Assembly (NCBI RefSeq): GCF_000378345.1
Contig: NZ_KB899544.1
Coordinates: forward strand, 1,054,001 to 1,118,000
DNA: 64,000 nucleotides
DNA from: Hirschia maritima DSM 19733
GTDB lineage: Bacteria > Pseudomonadota > Alphaproteobacteria > Caulobacterales > Hyphomonadaceae
Direction of reading: 5' to 3'
In this document: positions 16,151 through 25,650 of the stretch, in pieces
Layout: every line of letters starts with the position of its first letter
How positions within the stretch are numbered: the stretch's first letter is position 1
Notes under the pieces: model-generated
Databases searched by the model: none
What the model saw: the letters and a program-made list of their open reading frames with translations, nothing else
What the model was told of the DNA's origin: nothing
Translations under genes and position numbers: made by a program

Positions 16151-18595
16151 ATGGATCAACTCAACACAGAATTGGCACGATTAGAAGCTCTGAGAGAGAT
16201 AGGTATTCTGGATACCCCTCCAGAAAAAGAGTATGATAACCTCACGCAGCTTGCTTCTGAATTGTTTGATGTACCAATTGTACTGGTATCTTTGATAGAT
16301 GTGAATAGGCAGTGGTTTAAGTCCAATGTGGGGTTAGATGGTGTAGAAGAAACACCTAGAGACGTCGCTTTTTGCCACTATGCGATTCAGCAAAACCAAG
16401 TCATGGTTGTTGAAGACGCCCTTGAAGATCCTAGGTTTTCGGAGAATCCTTTGGTCACAGGCGAGCCGAATATTCGGTTCTACGCAGGAGCTCCACTTCT
16501 CACGCGTCACGGGTTTGCGTTGGGGACTTTGTGTTTGATAGATAGAGTTCCTCGAAAACTAACCGAAAAAGATGTTAAGCTGCTCTCTGGGCTGGCCAAT
16601 GCAGTTCGAGATCTTCTTGAAAAAAATAGTCTAGCACGCGAAGTCATGGATCTTGCCGATTCGGTGAAGAAGGAAATTGAAATTTCGCAATCTATTTTAA
16701 ATGCAAGCGAAGCGGCAATTCTTAGGCTTGAAGCCATCCGAAATGAGCAAGGAAAAATTATAGATTTTGAAATGTTGGCTGTTAATGCGGCTTTTCTAAA
16801 AGTCACTCAAAAGACTGTCGATGAAATTGTTGGCAACAGCTTTCTTGATCATTTCCCTCATGTTGTAGAAACGGGAATTTTTGAGCGGCATATCCAAGTT
16901 GTGGAAACCGGAGAAACTGACGTTTATGAATTTGGTTATCAAGCCGATGGTGTTGATGGTTGGTTTCGGCAGTATGGTGAGAAATGTGGTGAGGATGGGC
17001 TGACAGTTTCTTCAACCGTTATCACCGATCGCAAAAAATTCGAATTGACTGTAAAAGCGCTTAAAGAAATATCACCGCTTGCCAGTTCAGATCTTTCCAA
17101 ATACCTCGAAGAATTATTGGAATTAGGTTTAAAAACATTCGGTGCAGCCAATGGGTTTGTCTCAAATATACAAGGCCAAAACTATTTAATTAAAGCGTTT
17201 GTGGGAGAGTTAGAGGGTGTTCGCGCAGGTATAGTTTTAGATTTAAAAGATACTGTTTGTAACATTGTGGCAAAAGAGCGTACTTCTCATGTTTTCGATA
17301 ACCTCCTTGCTGACGATGTTGTAGCTCACCCCGCTGTTCCAAAGTGTGATTTCAAAAGTTATTTAGGCGCTCCAATATTTGTTTACGGGAATTTCTACGG
17401 TTCAATTAGTTTTGTGCGGGATACCGTTCGTGCAAATAATTCATCGAACATTGATTTAGAAATTTTGGAAATTATAGCCTCGAGTATTGGCCATGCGATA
17501 GAGGTGCAAGACGCACTGCAGAATTACACGCGTTTGAATGAAGAGTTAAGATTGGTCCTAGATAATGTGCCAGCTCGAATTTGGTATAAAGACGATCAAA
17601 ACAAAATCCTTAGAGCTAATAAAGCAGCCGTGGAATCTGCGGGGTTAACTGACCCCAAGGAAGTAGAGGGTGTGCCGACCGAAGAGCTTTTCCCTGACAT
17701 GGCAGAAAAATACTATCAGGATGATCAGGTTGTTCTTGAAAGTGGAAAGCCGCGTCGTAACATTATTGAATCCTATGCGCCAAGTAAGGGCGTAGAGGGA
17801 TGGATATCAACTGACAAAATCCCAATGGTCGGAGAGGATGGTAAGAAAACTATCCTGGCGGTTGCAAATGATATAACTGCTTTGAAAACAAAAGAAGAGC
17901 AGCTTTCAAGATTGAACGAGAGTTTGTCAGATTTTGCTTTCGTTGCGTCTCATGATTTGCAAGCGCCTCTCAGGCAGTCGGCAATGTTTGCTGAACTACT
18001 TGTCGATGAATTAAATGAACATGATATGGAGTTGCCTGAAACGGCGGCGGAATATCTGTCAGAAATAGAAGACGGTTTGCGGAAAATGCGGACCATGGTT
18101 AGAAGTTTGTATGATCTATTCAAGTTGGATAGTCAGAAGATAACTAAAAAGGATATCTACCTTGGTGAAGTTGTTGAACAGGCTGAAAAACAATCTTCTC
18201 AGGAACTTCAAGCCGTAAATGGTGTTATAGAAAAAGAGAAGTTTTTCAATTATCCAGTGAATAGCGCACTGATGGTCCAAGTTCTTCAAAACTTGATCGT
18301 AAACGCTTGCAAATACTCTGAGTCAGATAATCTTTGTATAAGGATTTATTCGGAAACCGATGTTCCCCGAAGACAAAAGAAAATTATAGTTGAAGATAAC
18401 GGAGTGGGTGTTCCTGCCGAGTTTCAGAAAAAAATATTCGAGCCGTTCAAAAGGTTACATCATTCCAATGATGTAGAAGGAGCGGGAATAGGGCTTGCGT
18501 TGTGTAAAAAAATCTTGGCGATGCATGATGGCGATTTATATCTTGATTCCGACCACGTAGATGGGGCAAGATTCGTAATGGCATTTAGTTATTAA
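16151..18595 (+). CDS. GAF/PAS-domain sensor histidine kinase
   Basis: An 814-residue cytoplasmic hybrid-sensor type kinase without membrane segments. Domains in order: GAF at about 20-165 (LREIGILDTPPEKEYDNLTQ onward, FCHYAI, FYAGAPL), PAS near 180-290, a second GAF near 300-460, a PAS near 465-590, then HisKA with phospho-acceptor His601 in VASHDLQAPLRQ, and the ATPase domain with N box Asn718 (NLIVNACKYSE), G1 VEDNGVGVP near 749 and G2 GAGIGLALCKK. The HDLQAPLR dimerisation type is the one found with Rcp1-like receivers in phytochrome-like systems. No bilin cysteine context is evident. The signal is unknown. Two receiver genes follow on the same strand. Confidence 0.88.
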   Translation: MDQLNTELARLEALREIGILDTPPEKEYDNLTQLASELFDVPIVLVSLIDVNRQWFKSNVGLDGVEETPRDVAFCHYAIQQNQVMVVEDALEDPRFSENPLVTGEPNIRFYAGAPLLTRHGFALGTLCLIDRVPRKLTEKDVKLLSGLANAVRDLLEKNSLAREVMDLADSVKKEIEISQSILNASEAAILRLEAIRNEQGKIIDFEMLAVNAAFLKVTQKTVDEIVGNSFLDHFPHVVETGIFERHIQVVETGETDVYEFGYQADGVDGWFRQYGEKCGEDGLTVSSTVITDRKKFELTVKALKEISPLASSDLSKYLEELLELGLKTFGAANGFVSNIQGQNYLIKAFVGELEGVRAGIVLDLKDTVCNIVAKERTSHVFDNLLADDVVAHPAVPKCDFKSYLGAPIFVYGNFYGSISFVRDTVRANNSSNIDLEILEIIASSIGHAIEVQDALQNYTRLNEELRLVLDNVPARIWYKDDQNKILRANKAAVESAGLTDPKEVEGVPTEELFPDMAEKYYQDDQVVLESGKPRRNIIESYAPSKGVEGWISTDKIPMVGEDGKKTILAVANDITALKTKEEQLSRLNESLSDFAFVASHDLQAPLRQSAMFAELLVDELNEHDMELPETAAEYLSEIEDGLRKMRTMVRSLYDLFKLDSQKITKKDIYLGEVVEQAEKQSSQELQAVNGVIEKEKFFNYPVNSALMVQVLQNLIVNACKYSESDNLCIRIYSETDVPRRQKKIIVEDNGVGVPAEFQKKIFEPFKRLHHSNDVEGAGIGLALCKKILAMHDGDLYLDSDHVDGARFVMAFSY

Positions 18596-18615
18596 GCAAT
18601 GGAAGAAATATTGAC

Positions 18616-19035
18616 ATGACAAATACTGCGATATTGCTTGTAGAAGATGACGTAAAAGATCAAAAATTTATTCTGAAAGCCTTAAATAAGGCTGATGAGG
18701 AACTTGATATCGAAGTTGTGAAAGACGCTGAGTGCGCTCTCAATGCTCTTAAAAACGGTACACTTCCCAAGATTATCATTACTGATTTGAATATGCCTGG
18801 TATGGGTGGGCGTGGATTGTTGGATGTATTGAAGTCTGACGATAGATATAAAAGCATTCCAACGATTGTATTATCTACTTCTGAAAACGAATCCGATATC
18901 GATGACTCCTACAGTCGTCATGCAAACGCCTACATGGTGAAACCGGATAGCATCGCTGGATATCAACGGGTTGCATCTCTATTGCAAGACTTCTGGCTTA
19001 AAGAAGTGAAATTGCCAAGATTGGTAGCTGAATAA
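18616..19035 (+). CDS. Rcp1-like single-domain response regulator
   Basis: A 139-residue stand-alone receiver domain. The acidic pocket is LLVEDDVKDQ at the N terminus, the phospho-acceptor is Asp57 in IIITDLNMPG, the switch Ser/Thr is in TIVLSTSEN and the conserved lysine is Lys109 in YMVKPDS. The long N-terminal QKFILKAL segment and the absence of an output domain are typical of Rcp1-type partners of HDLQ-type kinases. It starts 20 bases after the kinase gene, so it is the probable phosphoryl acceptor. Output must be through protein contact. Confidence 0.88.
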   Translation: MTNTAILLVEDDVKDQKFILKALNKADEELDIEVVKDAECALNALKNGTLPKIIITDLNMPGMGGRGLLDVLKSDDRYKSIPTIVLSTSENESDIDDSYSRHANAYMVKPDSIAGYQRVASLLQDFWLKEVKLPRLVAE

Positions 19036-19081
19036 AAATTAGGTAATCAAGATACCTAATAAATTGGATATTGTGTTGTAA

Positions 19082-19492
19082 ATGCCGGAAACTAGCTTGT
19101 CTAAATTATCTACAAAACAACCCTCAGTGATGGTTGTTGATGATCATGCAAATGTATCGAAATTGGTAGATGCGTACATCGGTAAAGCTGGCATTGAGAG
19201 TATTGATGTTCAGCATGCGAATGACTTAGAAATTGCATGTTTATTGATCAAAAAAAAACAACCAGATTTAATTTTATTAGATAACTTGTTGCCACCGCAT
19301 TTCGATTTTCGTTTTTCGGTAGAAAGACTAATAGAGGTCTACACGGGACCAATTGTACTTTTTTCCGGTGAAATTCCTGAAAGTGTTGGTACAGAAGAAA
19401 TAGATCAGCATCTTGCAGGTGTTTTATCGAAAGATGACTTGGCAACAACAAAGTTTGTTGATGTGCTCAATGAGCATGTTTTGTCTGCATAG
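19082..19492 (+). CDS. second receiver-only response regulator
   Basis: A 136-residue receiver protein with no output domain. The acidic pair is in VMVVDDHANV near residue 20, the phospho-acceptor is Asp67 in LILLDNLLPP, and the conserved lysine is Lys117 in VLSKDDL. It is divergent from the preceding receiver and its DNLLPP segment is unlike the usual D-x-M-MP loop. With the kinase and the first receiver it forms a three-gene set, ended by a strong terminator at 19500. Two outputless receivers suggest a phosphorelay, a phosphate sink, or control of a kinase or enzyme encoded elsewhere. Confidence 0.82.
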   Translation: MPETSLSKLSTKQPSVMVVDDHANVSKLVDAYIGKAGIESIDVQHANDLEIACLLIKKKQPDLILLDNLLPPHFDFRFSVERLIEVYTGPIVLFSGEIPESVGTEEIDQHLAGVLSKDDLATTKFVDVLNEHVLSA

Positions 19493-19499
19493 AAATTAG

Positions 19500-19539
19500 A
19501 GCTCTGAGACTTGTTATTATTGTCTCAGAGCTTGTTTTT
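19500..19539 (+). terminator. intrinsic terminator after the kinase-receiver genes
   Basis: AGCTCTGAGAC (19500-19510) pairs perfectly with GTCTCAGAGCT (19522-19532) around an 11-base loop, followed by TGTTTTT. It ends the two-component operon eight bases after the last stop. Confidence 0.9.
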
Positions 19540-19560
19540 GATCGATGTTTTGAGAGCAAC

Positions 19561-21744
19561 CTATTGAGCTGCTTTCATGCTTAGTCCGATACGTTTTCTT
19601 TGAACGTCTACTTCCATAACAATGACTGATACAACATCGCCGGTTTTGACAACATCATGCGGATCTTCAATATAGCGATCCGCTAGTTGTGAGATGTGTA
19701 CCAATCCGTCTTGGTGAACGCCTAAATCAACAAAGGCTCCAAAAGCGGTCACATTGGACACCGTACCCTCTAACTTCATGCCTTCTTTAAGGTCTGAAAT
19801 TTCTTCAATCCCATCTTGCAATGATGCCGTTTTGAATTCAGGTCTTGGGTCACGGCCCGGTTTTTCAAGCTCTGCGATAATATCCTTTACCGTTGGGACT
19901 CCAAATGTCTCATTGGCAAAGTCTTTTGGGTTCAGTTTGGATAAGAATGCCTTGTCTCCAATCAAGCTTTTAACGGAGCGGCCGGTTTTTTCTGATATTT
20001 TCTTTACAACGGGGTAGGCCTCAGGGTGCACAGCTGAAGCATCTAGAGGATTTGAGCCATCTACAATTTTCAAAAATCCAGCTGCTTGTTCATAGGCTTT
20101 GGGGCCCATACGGGGGACTTTCTTTAATGCAGTACGTGCCTTGAACGGTCCGTTCTCATTTCTGAATTCAACAATGTTATTTGCGAGCGTTTGAGATAAG
20201 CCAGACACGCGTGCAAGAAGCGGAGCTGAAGCCATATTCACATCAACTCCGACAGCATTTACACAATCCTCGACGATGGCATCTAGAGAGCGTGTTAAAG
20301 CGCTTTGATCAACATCGTGTTGATATTGTCCAACACCGATGGCTTTGGGATCGATCTTTACAAGTTCAGCAAGAGGGTCTTGTAAGCGTCGTGCGATGGA
20401 GACTGCTCCTCGAATGCTAACATCTAGATTAGGAAATTCTTTTGCTGCTAATTCAGACGCGGAATAAACAGAAGCACCAGCTTCCGAAACAATGACACGC
20501 GTGAGTTTAAGTTCAGGCATTTTGCTAGATAGTTCAGCAACGAGTTTATCTGTTTCGCGGCTGGCAGTTCCGTTTCCAACACTGACGAGTTCGACTTTGT
20601 GTTTTTTACAGAGCTTGGCAATTGTCGTAAGAGAACCTTGCCAATCGCGACGCGGTTCGTGGGGGTAAATTGTGTCTGTGTCCACAACCTTTCCGGTTTG
20701 ATCTATAACAGCAATCTTACATCCGGTTCGGATACCTGGGTCAATTCCCATCACAACCCGTGCACCAGCTGGAGCAGCGAGGAGGAGGTCTTTAGCATTT
20801 CGTGAGAAAATGCGAATAGCTTCCGCGTCGGCCTTTTCCTTCAGGCGAGAAATTGAGTCGTTGGCGCTTGAAGAGGCTAACTTGGATTTCCAGGCTTTTG
20901 CTGCCGTCTCAGCCATCCAATGATCACCAGCACGACCTTTATTGGAGATGCCAAATTCTCTCATAACTGTCCCAATTACTGGGTGAGGTCTGCTGGGATC
21001 GTGAGGAATATCCAAATTGATTTTTAAAACACCCTCTTTTTGTCCGCGCAAAAGGGCAAGAGCGCGGTGTGAAGGCATTTCGCTAATTGGTTCATCGAAT
21101 TCGAAATAGTCGGAAAACTTCTCACCTTCTTTTTCTTTTCCTTTGACAATCTTCGATTCTAATGCGCCGGCGTTCCATATCTTCTCTCTAACAGGGCGGA
21201 CAACTTTGGGCGTTTCTGCGATACGCTCAATTAGAATGTTCCTAGCACCTTCTAATGCGGCGTTTAGATCCTCAACACCATTGTCATTGGATATATAGGC
21301 GACTGCTTCTTTTGTTGGGTCTATAGCAGGGTTTAGTAGAAGTTTGTCTGCTAGAGGTTCGAGCCCGGATTCGATGGCCATAGAAGCTTTGGTTCTGCGT
21401 TTAGGCTTGTAGGGAGCGTAGAGGTCCTCCAGCTCAACCTTCGTCTCTGTTTCGTTGATCTGTTTTTCAAGTTCTGCCGTTAGCTTGTCTTGGTCCTTTA
21501 TGGACTTAAGTACTGTAACTCTTCGATCATTCAGCTCGGTCAGATATGTCAGACGTTCAGAGAGTTTGCGTAACTGCGTATCGTCTAGGCCACCAGTAAC
21601 CTCTTTTCTATATCTTGCTATAAAAGGAATTGTTGCGCCTTCTTCAATTAAGTTCATGGCTGCAATCACTTTAGTGTCTGGGACAGAAAGTTCTCTCGCA
21701 ATGATTTTAGCAGTTTGGGTTTTGAAGGAAGACTTATTGGTCAT
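19561..21744 (-). CDS. tex: Tex family RNA-binding transcription accessory protein
   Basis: A 727-residue Tex protein, a conserved cytoplasmic nucleic-acid-binding factor that affects transcription. The N-terminal helical region starts with IARELSVPDTKVIAAMNLIE and IPFIARYRKEVTGGLDD, both family-diagnostic. A YqgF/RNase H-like domain follows near residue 330 (VMGIDPGIRTGCKIAVID), then the helix-hairpin-helix segment around LPKKVPRMGPKAYEQAAGFL, and a C-terminal S1 RNA-binding domain (GMKLEGTVSNVTAFGAFVDLG, near 650). Length is somewhat short of the usual 770 residues but all domains are present. It is isolated from its neighbours by intergenic hairpins. Confidence 0.93.
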   Translation of the reverse strand: MTNKSSFKTQTAKIIARELSVPDTKVIAAMNLIEEGATIPFIARYRKEVTGGLDDTQLRKLSERLTYLTELNDRRVTVLKSIKDQDKLTAELEKQINETETKVELEDLYAPYKPKRRTKASMAIESGLEPLADKLLLNPAIDPTKEAVAYISNDNGVEDLNAALEGARNILIERIAETPKVVRPVREKIWNAGALESKIVKGKEKEGEKFSDYFEFDEPISEMPSHRALALLRGQKEGVLKINLDIPHDPSRPHPVIGTVMREFGISNKGRAGDHWMAETAAKAWKSKLASSSANDSISRLKEKADAEAIRIFSRNAKDLLLAAPAGARVVMGIDPGIRTGCKIAVIDQTGKVVDTDTIYPHEPRRDWQGSLTTIAKLCKKHKVELVSVGNGTASRETDKLVAELSSKMPELKLTRVIVSEAGASVYSASELAAKEFPNLDVSIRGAVSIARRLQDPLAELVKIDPKAIGVGQYQHDVDQSALTRSLDAIVEDCVNAVGVDVNMASAPLLARVSGLSQTLANNIVEFRNENGPFKARTALKKVPRMGPKAYEQAAGFLKIVDGSNPLDASAVHPEAYPVVKKISEKTGRSVKSLIGDKAFLSKLNPKDFANETFGVPTVKDIIAELEKPGRDPRPEFKTASLQDGIEEISDLKEGMKLEGTVSNVTAFGAFVDLGVHQDGLVHISQLADRYIEDPHDVVKTGDVVSVIVMEVDVQRKRIGLSMKAAQ

Positions 21745-21866
21745 ATCTAAATCCTGTTTGACGAATAGAGCGTCAAAATATTGAAATTCATTTTTCGATA
21801 CGCGCGCGAACCGTTAATTCCAAGTGATATTCAACAGGTTTATAGAAGGTTTAAAAAGGTCTGTTC

Positions 21867-21897
21867 ATCGGATAAATTTCACTTAAATTTATCCGAT
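21867..21897. repeat. perfect 13-base inverted repeat upstream of tex
   Basis: ATCGGATAAATTT (21867-21879) and AAATTTATCCGAT (21885-21897) are perfect complements around a five-base loop. It lies between the DUF885 gene terminator and the tex start. On the plus strand it is followed by TTTT; on the minus strand it is not. It could be an operator for tex or a hairpin in its leader. Confidence 0.7.
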
Positions 21898-21910
21898 TTT
21901 GAAAACTAAG

Positions 21911-21939
21911 AAAAAAACCCCGATACACATGCATCGGGG
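21911..21939 (-). terminator. intrinsic terminator after the DUF885 gene
   Basis: Read on the minus strand, CCCCGAT (21939-21933) pairs with ATCGGGG (21924-21918) around an eight-base loop and is followed by a seven-T run. It lies 30 bases after the DUF885 stop codon. Confidence 0.88.
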
Positions 21940-21968
21940 CTTAGAACAAAAACTATATGTTGGGGTAA

Positions 21969-23846
21969 TTATTTTGCTTTAACAGTAGCAACCCAATCAT
22001 CTATGCGTCGTTCAAGGATAGTGAGTGGCACAGCGCCACCGCCGAGAACTGTGTCGTGGAACCCGCGGATATCAAACTTGTCGCCTAGTTCTTTTTCCGC
22101 ATCTGCACGCAATTCCTGAATTTTCAGCATACCAATTTTATAACTAGTCGCTTGGCCGGGAAGAACCATATAGCGACGAACTTCTGAACGCGCTTGATCT
22201 GTTGTTATTGCTGAATTTTCTTGGAAATAAGCAATAGCCTGTTCTTCAGTCCAGCCTTTCGAATGAAGGCCAGTATCAAGAACTAGTCTGATTGCTCTCC
22301 ACATTTCAGATCCAAGACGGCCAAATTCGGACAGGCTGTCTTCGTATGTGCCCGGCATCTCTTTGGCTAGAGCTTCAGTGTACAGCGCCCAACCTTCGAT
22401 ATACGCTGTGAAACGAGCTTGCGTTCTAAACTTAGGAATATCTGTAAGTTCTTGCGCAATAGAAAGTTGCATGTGGTGGCCCGGAAGTCCTTCATGATAT
22501 GCAATTACTTCTAGTTCACGCTTAGGCATGGCTTCCATGTCAGATAAGTGCGCATAGTAGATCCCTGGACGAGACCCGTCAGGAGTCCCAGGGAAATAGT
22601 GCTGTGCCGCACCTGGTTGTTCGCGGAAAGCTTCAACACGGCGCACTTCTAGGTCTGCTTTTGGTAGGATTCCAAAATAGTCAGGTAACACGGCTTTGAT
22701 CTTATCAATAGCTGCAGTGGCGTCGTCGATATAGCCCTGTCTACCCTCATCGGTATTTGGGTAATAAAGACGCTCATCAGATTTTTCATCCCGGAGGAAG
22801 GTGAAAAACTCTTGCAGTGTTCCATCGAAACCAAATTCAACCTTGATTGTCTCCATTTCAGAACGAAGACGATTAACTTCTTTCAAACCGATCTCGTGAA
22901 TTTCATCGGCAGTAAGTTTCGTTGTGGTCTGGTTTGCTAGTCGTTCATTATAGTAATCGACACCAGCAGGAAGTGATCCAACTCCAGCTGCTGTTGATGA
23001 AGCGTTTACTTTGTCCTCTTCCTGCCATGCAATCAGGGCGTCGTATGCAGGTTTCCATTTCTCAAGAAGGGCTGTTTGGATATCAGCTGTTAGTTGATTA
23101 GCTTTTGCCTGATCAATTTTTTCGTCTTTAAGAAGTTTAGCTATTTTAGATTTCGCATCTGCCCAGACAGCGTTGTCTTCGCCACTTTCATCGAATGGTG
23201 CACCAGAAATGATCTTCTTTGCTTCAGCGATTACTAATTCGAATGAGAAATATGGAGGGCGTACACCAGATGCTGCATTTTCTTTTGATCTTGCAATTAG
23301 TTGTTCCATACCGCGGGATGATTCATTGATACGTGAAAGATAATTGTCCATATCCTCCCCGTCTTCAACTTTATGGAAGGCAATCAGGAGTTGAGGAAAG
23401 AAGCCATGAACGGCGTTCATTTGCTCAAAAACATAGTCGTTGGAAGTGAATTGTGATGCAGCTTCAGCTAGCTCAAATTGATAAGCCGCGATGTCGTAGG
23501 AAGTCTTAGCTTCTGTTGAAAGCTTGTCATATTCAAAGGAGGCTTTCATTTCTGCATCTTTTGATTTTTGCCAAGCTAATTGACGAACTTCTTGTTCTTT
23601 CGAAAAGTCATCTATTTTGTCTTGATCGACGTCTTTGCCGAGAAAAGTTAGTTGGATTGGGCTCTGCGCAATCTGTTCTTCATATTTGGCGTCAAGCCAT
23701 TCATTTAAACGCTGCGACTCTGCCTGAACTTCTTCAGCAGTATAGGTCACAGCTGGCTTTTCTGTTGTTGCCTGTGTATTTGATTTTGGTTCACATGCAG
23801 CGAGCGCCAATATAGTCGCTAAGGCAGTCAAACTGGTTTTTTGCAT
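21969..23846 (-). CDS. DUF885 family lipoprotein, putative metallopeptidase
   Basis: A 625-residue DUF885 protein exported as a lipoprotein. The N terminus MQKTSLTALATILALAAC is a signal peptide ending in the lipobox LAAC, so the mature protein begins at the cysteine. The motif HEGLPGHHMQ, about two-thirds along, is the DUF885 hallmark and resembles the zinc-binding HE-x-x-H-type peptidases; the function of the family is largely untested. The open frame reaches 23981, but the ATG at 23846 is chosen because it starts the signal peptide and has AAAGGA upstream. It is encoded alone between two terminators. Confidence 0.85.
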   Translation of the reverse strand: MQKTSLTALATILALAACEPKSNTQATTEKPAVTYTAEEVQAESQRLNEWLDAKYEEQIAQSPIQLTFLGKDVDQDKIDDFSKEQEVRQLAWQKSKDAEMKASFEYDKLSTEAKTSYDIAAYQFELAEAASQFTSNDYVFEQMNAVHGFFPQLLIAFHKVEDGEDMDNYLSRINESSRGMEQLIARSKENAASGVRPPYFSFELVIAEAKKIISGAPFDESGEDNAVWADAKSKIAKLLKDEKIDQAKANQLTADIQTALLEKWKPAYDALIAWQEEDKVNASSTAAGVGSLPAGVDYYNERLANQTTTKLTADEIHEIGLKEVNRLRSEMETIKVEFGFDGTLQEFFTFLRDEKSDERLYYPNTDEGRQGYIDDATAAIDKIKAVLPDYFGILPKADLEVRRVEAFREQPGAAQHYFPGTPDGSRPGIYYAHLSDMEAMPKRELEVIAYHEGLPGHHMQLSIAQELTDIPKFRTQARFTAYIEGWALYTEALAKEMPGTYEDSLSEFGRLGSEMWRAIRLVLDTGLHSKGWTEEQAIAYFQENSAITTDQARSEVRRYMVLPGQATSYKIGMLKIQELRADAEKELGDKFDIRGFHDTVLGGGAVPLTILERRIDDWVATVKAK

Positions 23847-23958
23847 AGCAAATCCTTTCCCCGTTTTATCGATTATCGATTTATTGGCAGTTCTTTTACA
23901 TTCGGGCAAGGATTTGGTGCACTCCAAATAGAATAATAGTCTGCAAAAGCGCTCAATT

Positions 23959-23981
23959 TTGAGTGATAAATTATCATTCAA
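23959..23981. promoter_or_regulatory. 23-base near-palindrome upstream of the DUF885 gene
   Basis: TTGAGTGATAAATTATCATTCAA is symmetric about an A at 23970, with TGATAA-A-TTATCA as perfect core and one mismatched arm position. It lies about 115 bases before the DUF885 start, in a 366-base gap that otherwise holds only the AraC-gene terminator. It has the form of a dimeric repressor or Lrp-type site; no regulator is assigned. Confidence 0.4.
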
Positions 23982-24072
23982 CTCAAAAAGTGGTCATAAT
24001 TTGTTATACTATAGCATTGAGTGCAGGCTATATTGCTTCTCTTAAGTTGGGAGTATCCAAAGTGGCGGGGGT

Positions 24073-24103
24073 AGAAAATTCCATCAGGTTATCTGATGGA
24101 ATT
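24073..24103 (-). terminator. intrinsic terminator after the AraC gene
   Basis: On the minus strand AATTCCATCAG (24103-24093) pairs perfectly with CTGATGGAATT (24087-24077) around a five-base loop, followed by TTCT. It lies about 110 bases beyond the AraC stop. Confidence 0.75.
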
Positions 24104-24212
24104 GCAATAATTGGACATCAGAAATCGTTCCATCAAAACTGATAAAGCGATTCGCAAGTACATGTTTTTTTGTTTGTGGTATTCAAACTTAAGGGCGTTT
24201 ATTCGTCCAACA

Positions 24213-25232
24213 TTAGTTGATTGTAGATGACAGACTCTCTCTTGGAGTGCAGCCAAAAAGTTCTTTATATTGTTTGGAGAAGTGTCCAAAACTCGTAACC
24301 CCAAAATCTAATACGATATCGGTTACTCGTGTGCCTGGGGGGGCCATTTCAAGTTCGGCTTTGACAGCTTGCAGGCGTTTAATTCTGAAATACTCTAAAG
24401 GTGTTTGGTTGAACTTTTTTCTAAACAAAAGTTGGAGACTTCTACCGGAGACACCAGATTCTTTTGCGATTTTGAGAAGAGTAAGGTTGTCTCTCAGGTT
24501 GTCATTAATGAAATCAATAGCGCGTTGGATTTTTATTGAATCGCTGTCGATCGGGTCATTGGAAAGTTTGTCAGAGTAGTTGTGAGGAAATATACAAAGC
24601 GCAGTCGTTAAGATTGATTCCATATATGAAACCAACATTTGATTTCTTCGAAGCTTTCCCTCCATTGCTAGGGCAATGCGAGCGACATTTCCAATTTGAT
24701 TCTGCCAGATCTGCGAGCTGTGCTGAGTTGTAGCAATCGTATCAAAGATCAAAGGTGCGGTTATTTCTTCAAAGAGTAGCGTTTCCAAATGACGTTGTAG
24801 AATGTCTTTGTTAATCCCGATCACGAGTCTTTCAGTGTTTTCAGCAATCTTCATTTGATAAGGGGATTCGGGAGATATCATCATTGAATGAGAAGGACGC
24901 AAATCGATTTCGGTTTTGGCCCGCATCAATGTATTATGTCCTTGGAGAACTGTGTGCGCAAAGAACAAATTACGATGCTCATCAGGTTGAGCGTACACTT
25001 TCGCACCATAACCAATTTTAAGCAATGAAATGGAATCGTTTGTAAGGCCTCGGAAATGGATGTCTAGTTTGTCTTTATGGTCCAACACATCGATATTGTG
25101 CGGGCTTACTTTTCTCGCAATTAGTTCGTGTGCTTCATCCAAATTACTTGTTCGAAATATACTATTTTGATCTCGAATTGATTGATTTGGTGTGTAATGC
25201 CTATCTGTTTCAGGGGTAATATTAGATAACAT
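24213..25232 (-). CDS. AraC family transcriptional regulator
   Basis: A 339-residue AraC/XylS-type regulator. The C-terminal DNA-binding domain of two helix-turn-helix units occupies about residues 230-335: AIDFINDNLRDNLTLLKIAK followed by SGVSGRSLQLLFRKKFNQTP, then DIVLDFGVTSFGHFSKQYKE near the end, all family-typical. The first 220 residues form an AraC_binding_2-like effector domain with phenylalanine-rich strands. It is divergent from the large TonB receptor gene across 418 bases and carries its own terminator. It may control that receptor and the acyl-CoA synthetases downstream; the effector is unknown. Confidence 0.88.
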   Translation of the reverse strand: MLSNITPETDRHYTPNQSIRDQNSIFRTSNLDEAHELIARKVSPHNIDVLDHKDKLDIHFRGLTNDSISLLKIGYGAKVYAQPDEHRNLFFAHTVLQGHNTLMRAKTEIDLRPSHSMMISPESPYQMKIAENTERLVIGINKDILQRHLETLLFEEITAPLIFDTIATTQHSSQIWQNQIGNVARIALAMEGKLRRNQMLVSYMESILTTALCIFPHNYSDKLSNDPIDSDSIKIQRAIDFINDNLRDNLTLLKIAKESGVSGRSLQLLFRKKFNQTPLEYFRIKRLQAVKAELEMAPPGTRVTDIVLDFGVTSFGHFSKQYKELFGCTPRESLSSTIN

Positions 25233-25320
25233 TTTATCGCACGTTTTCAGCTATTTACAGCCTACTTCTCCCAATTATATTTTTTCTATTTTTCTTTTAA
25301 GAGTGACGTAGTGAAGGGCC

Positions 25321-25348
25321 AACGTCAAGTCTGACAAGGTTAACGTCA
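25321..25348. promoter_or_regulatory. 21-base-spaced direct repeats, candidate AraC site
   Basis: AACGTCA occurs at 25321 and again at 25342, a spacing of two helical turns typical of AraC-family half-sites. They lie 90 bases before the AraC gene and about 300 before the receptor gene, in the 418-base divergent gap. The remainder of that gap is AT-rich and holds no gene I can support. Confidence 0.35.
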
Positions 25349-25650
25349 GAGTGCCAAACTTTGAATCAACATCGGTTTAAAGAAGTCATCCATCTTCCAC
25401 CGGAATTCAAAAAAAACGACATAATAGCAGGGACAAATTTGGAAATAGGTGGGGTAAAAATGTGTTTTAATCTTCTCAAAAATAGCTTTTTTTGAATGAT
25501 CCTTGCGCAAATTGAACTGAAATTTTCGTTCACAAGATAGCATGTTTGTTCAATTCGATGAATGTTAACTTAGCGGAAACTCCGACGACACCGATATAGG
25601 CCTTAAGGCGAGGGGTGTAAAAGATCGAGAGTAGCGCTGGGAGGTAAATT

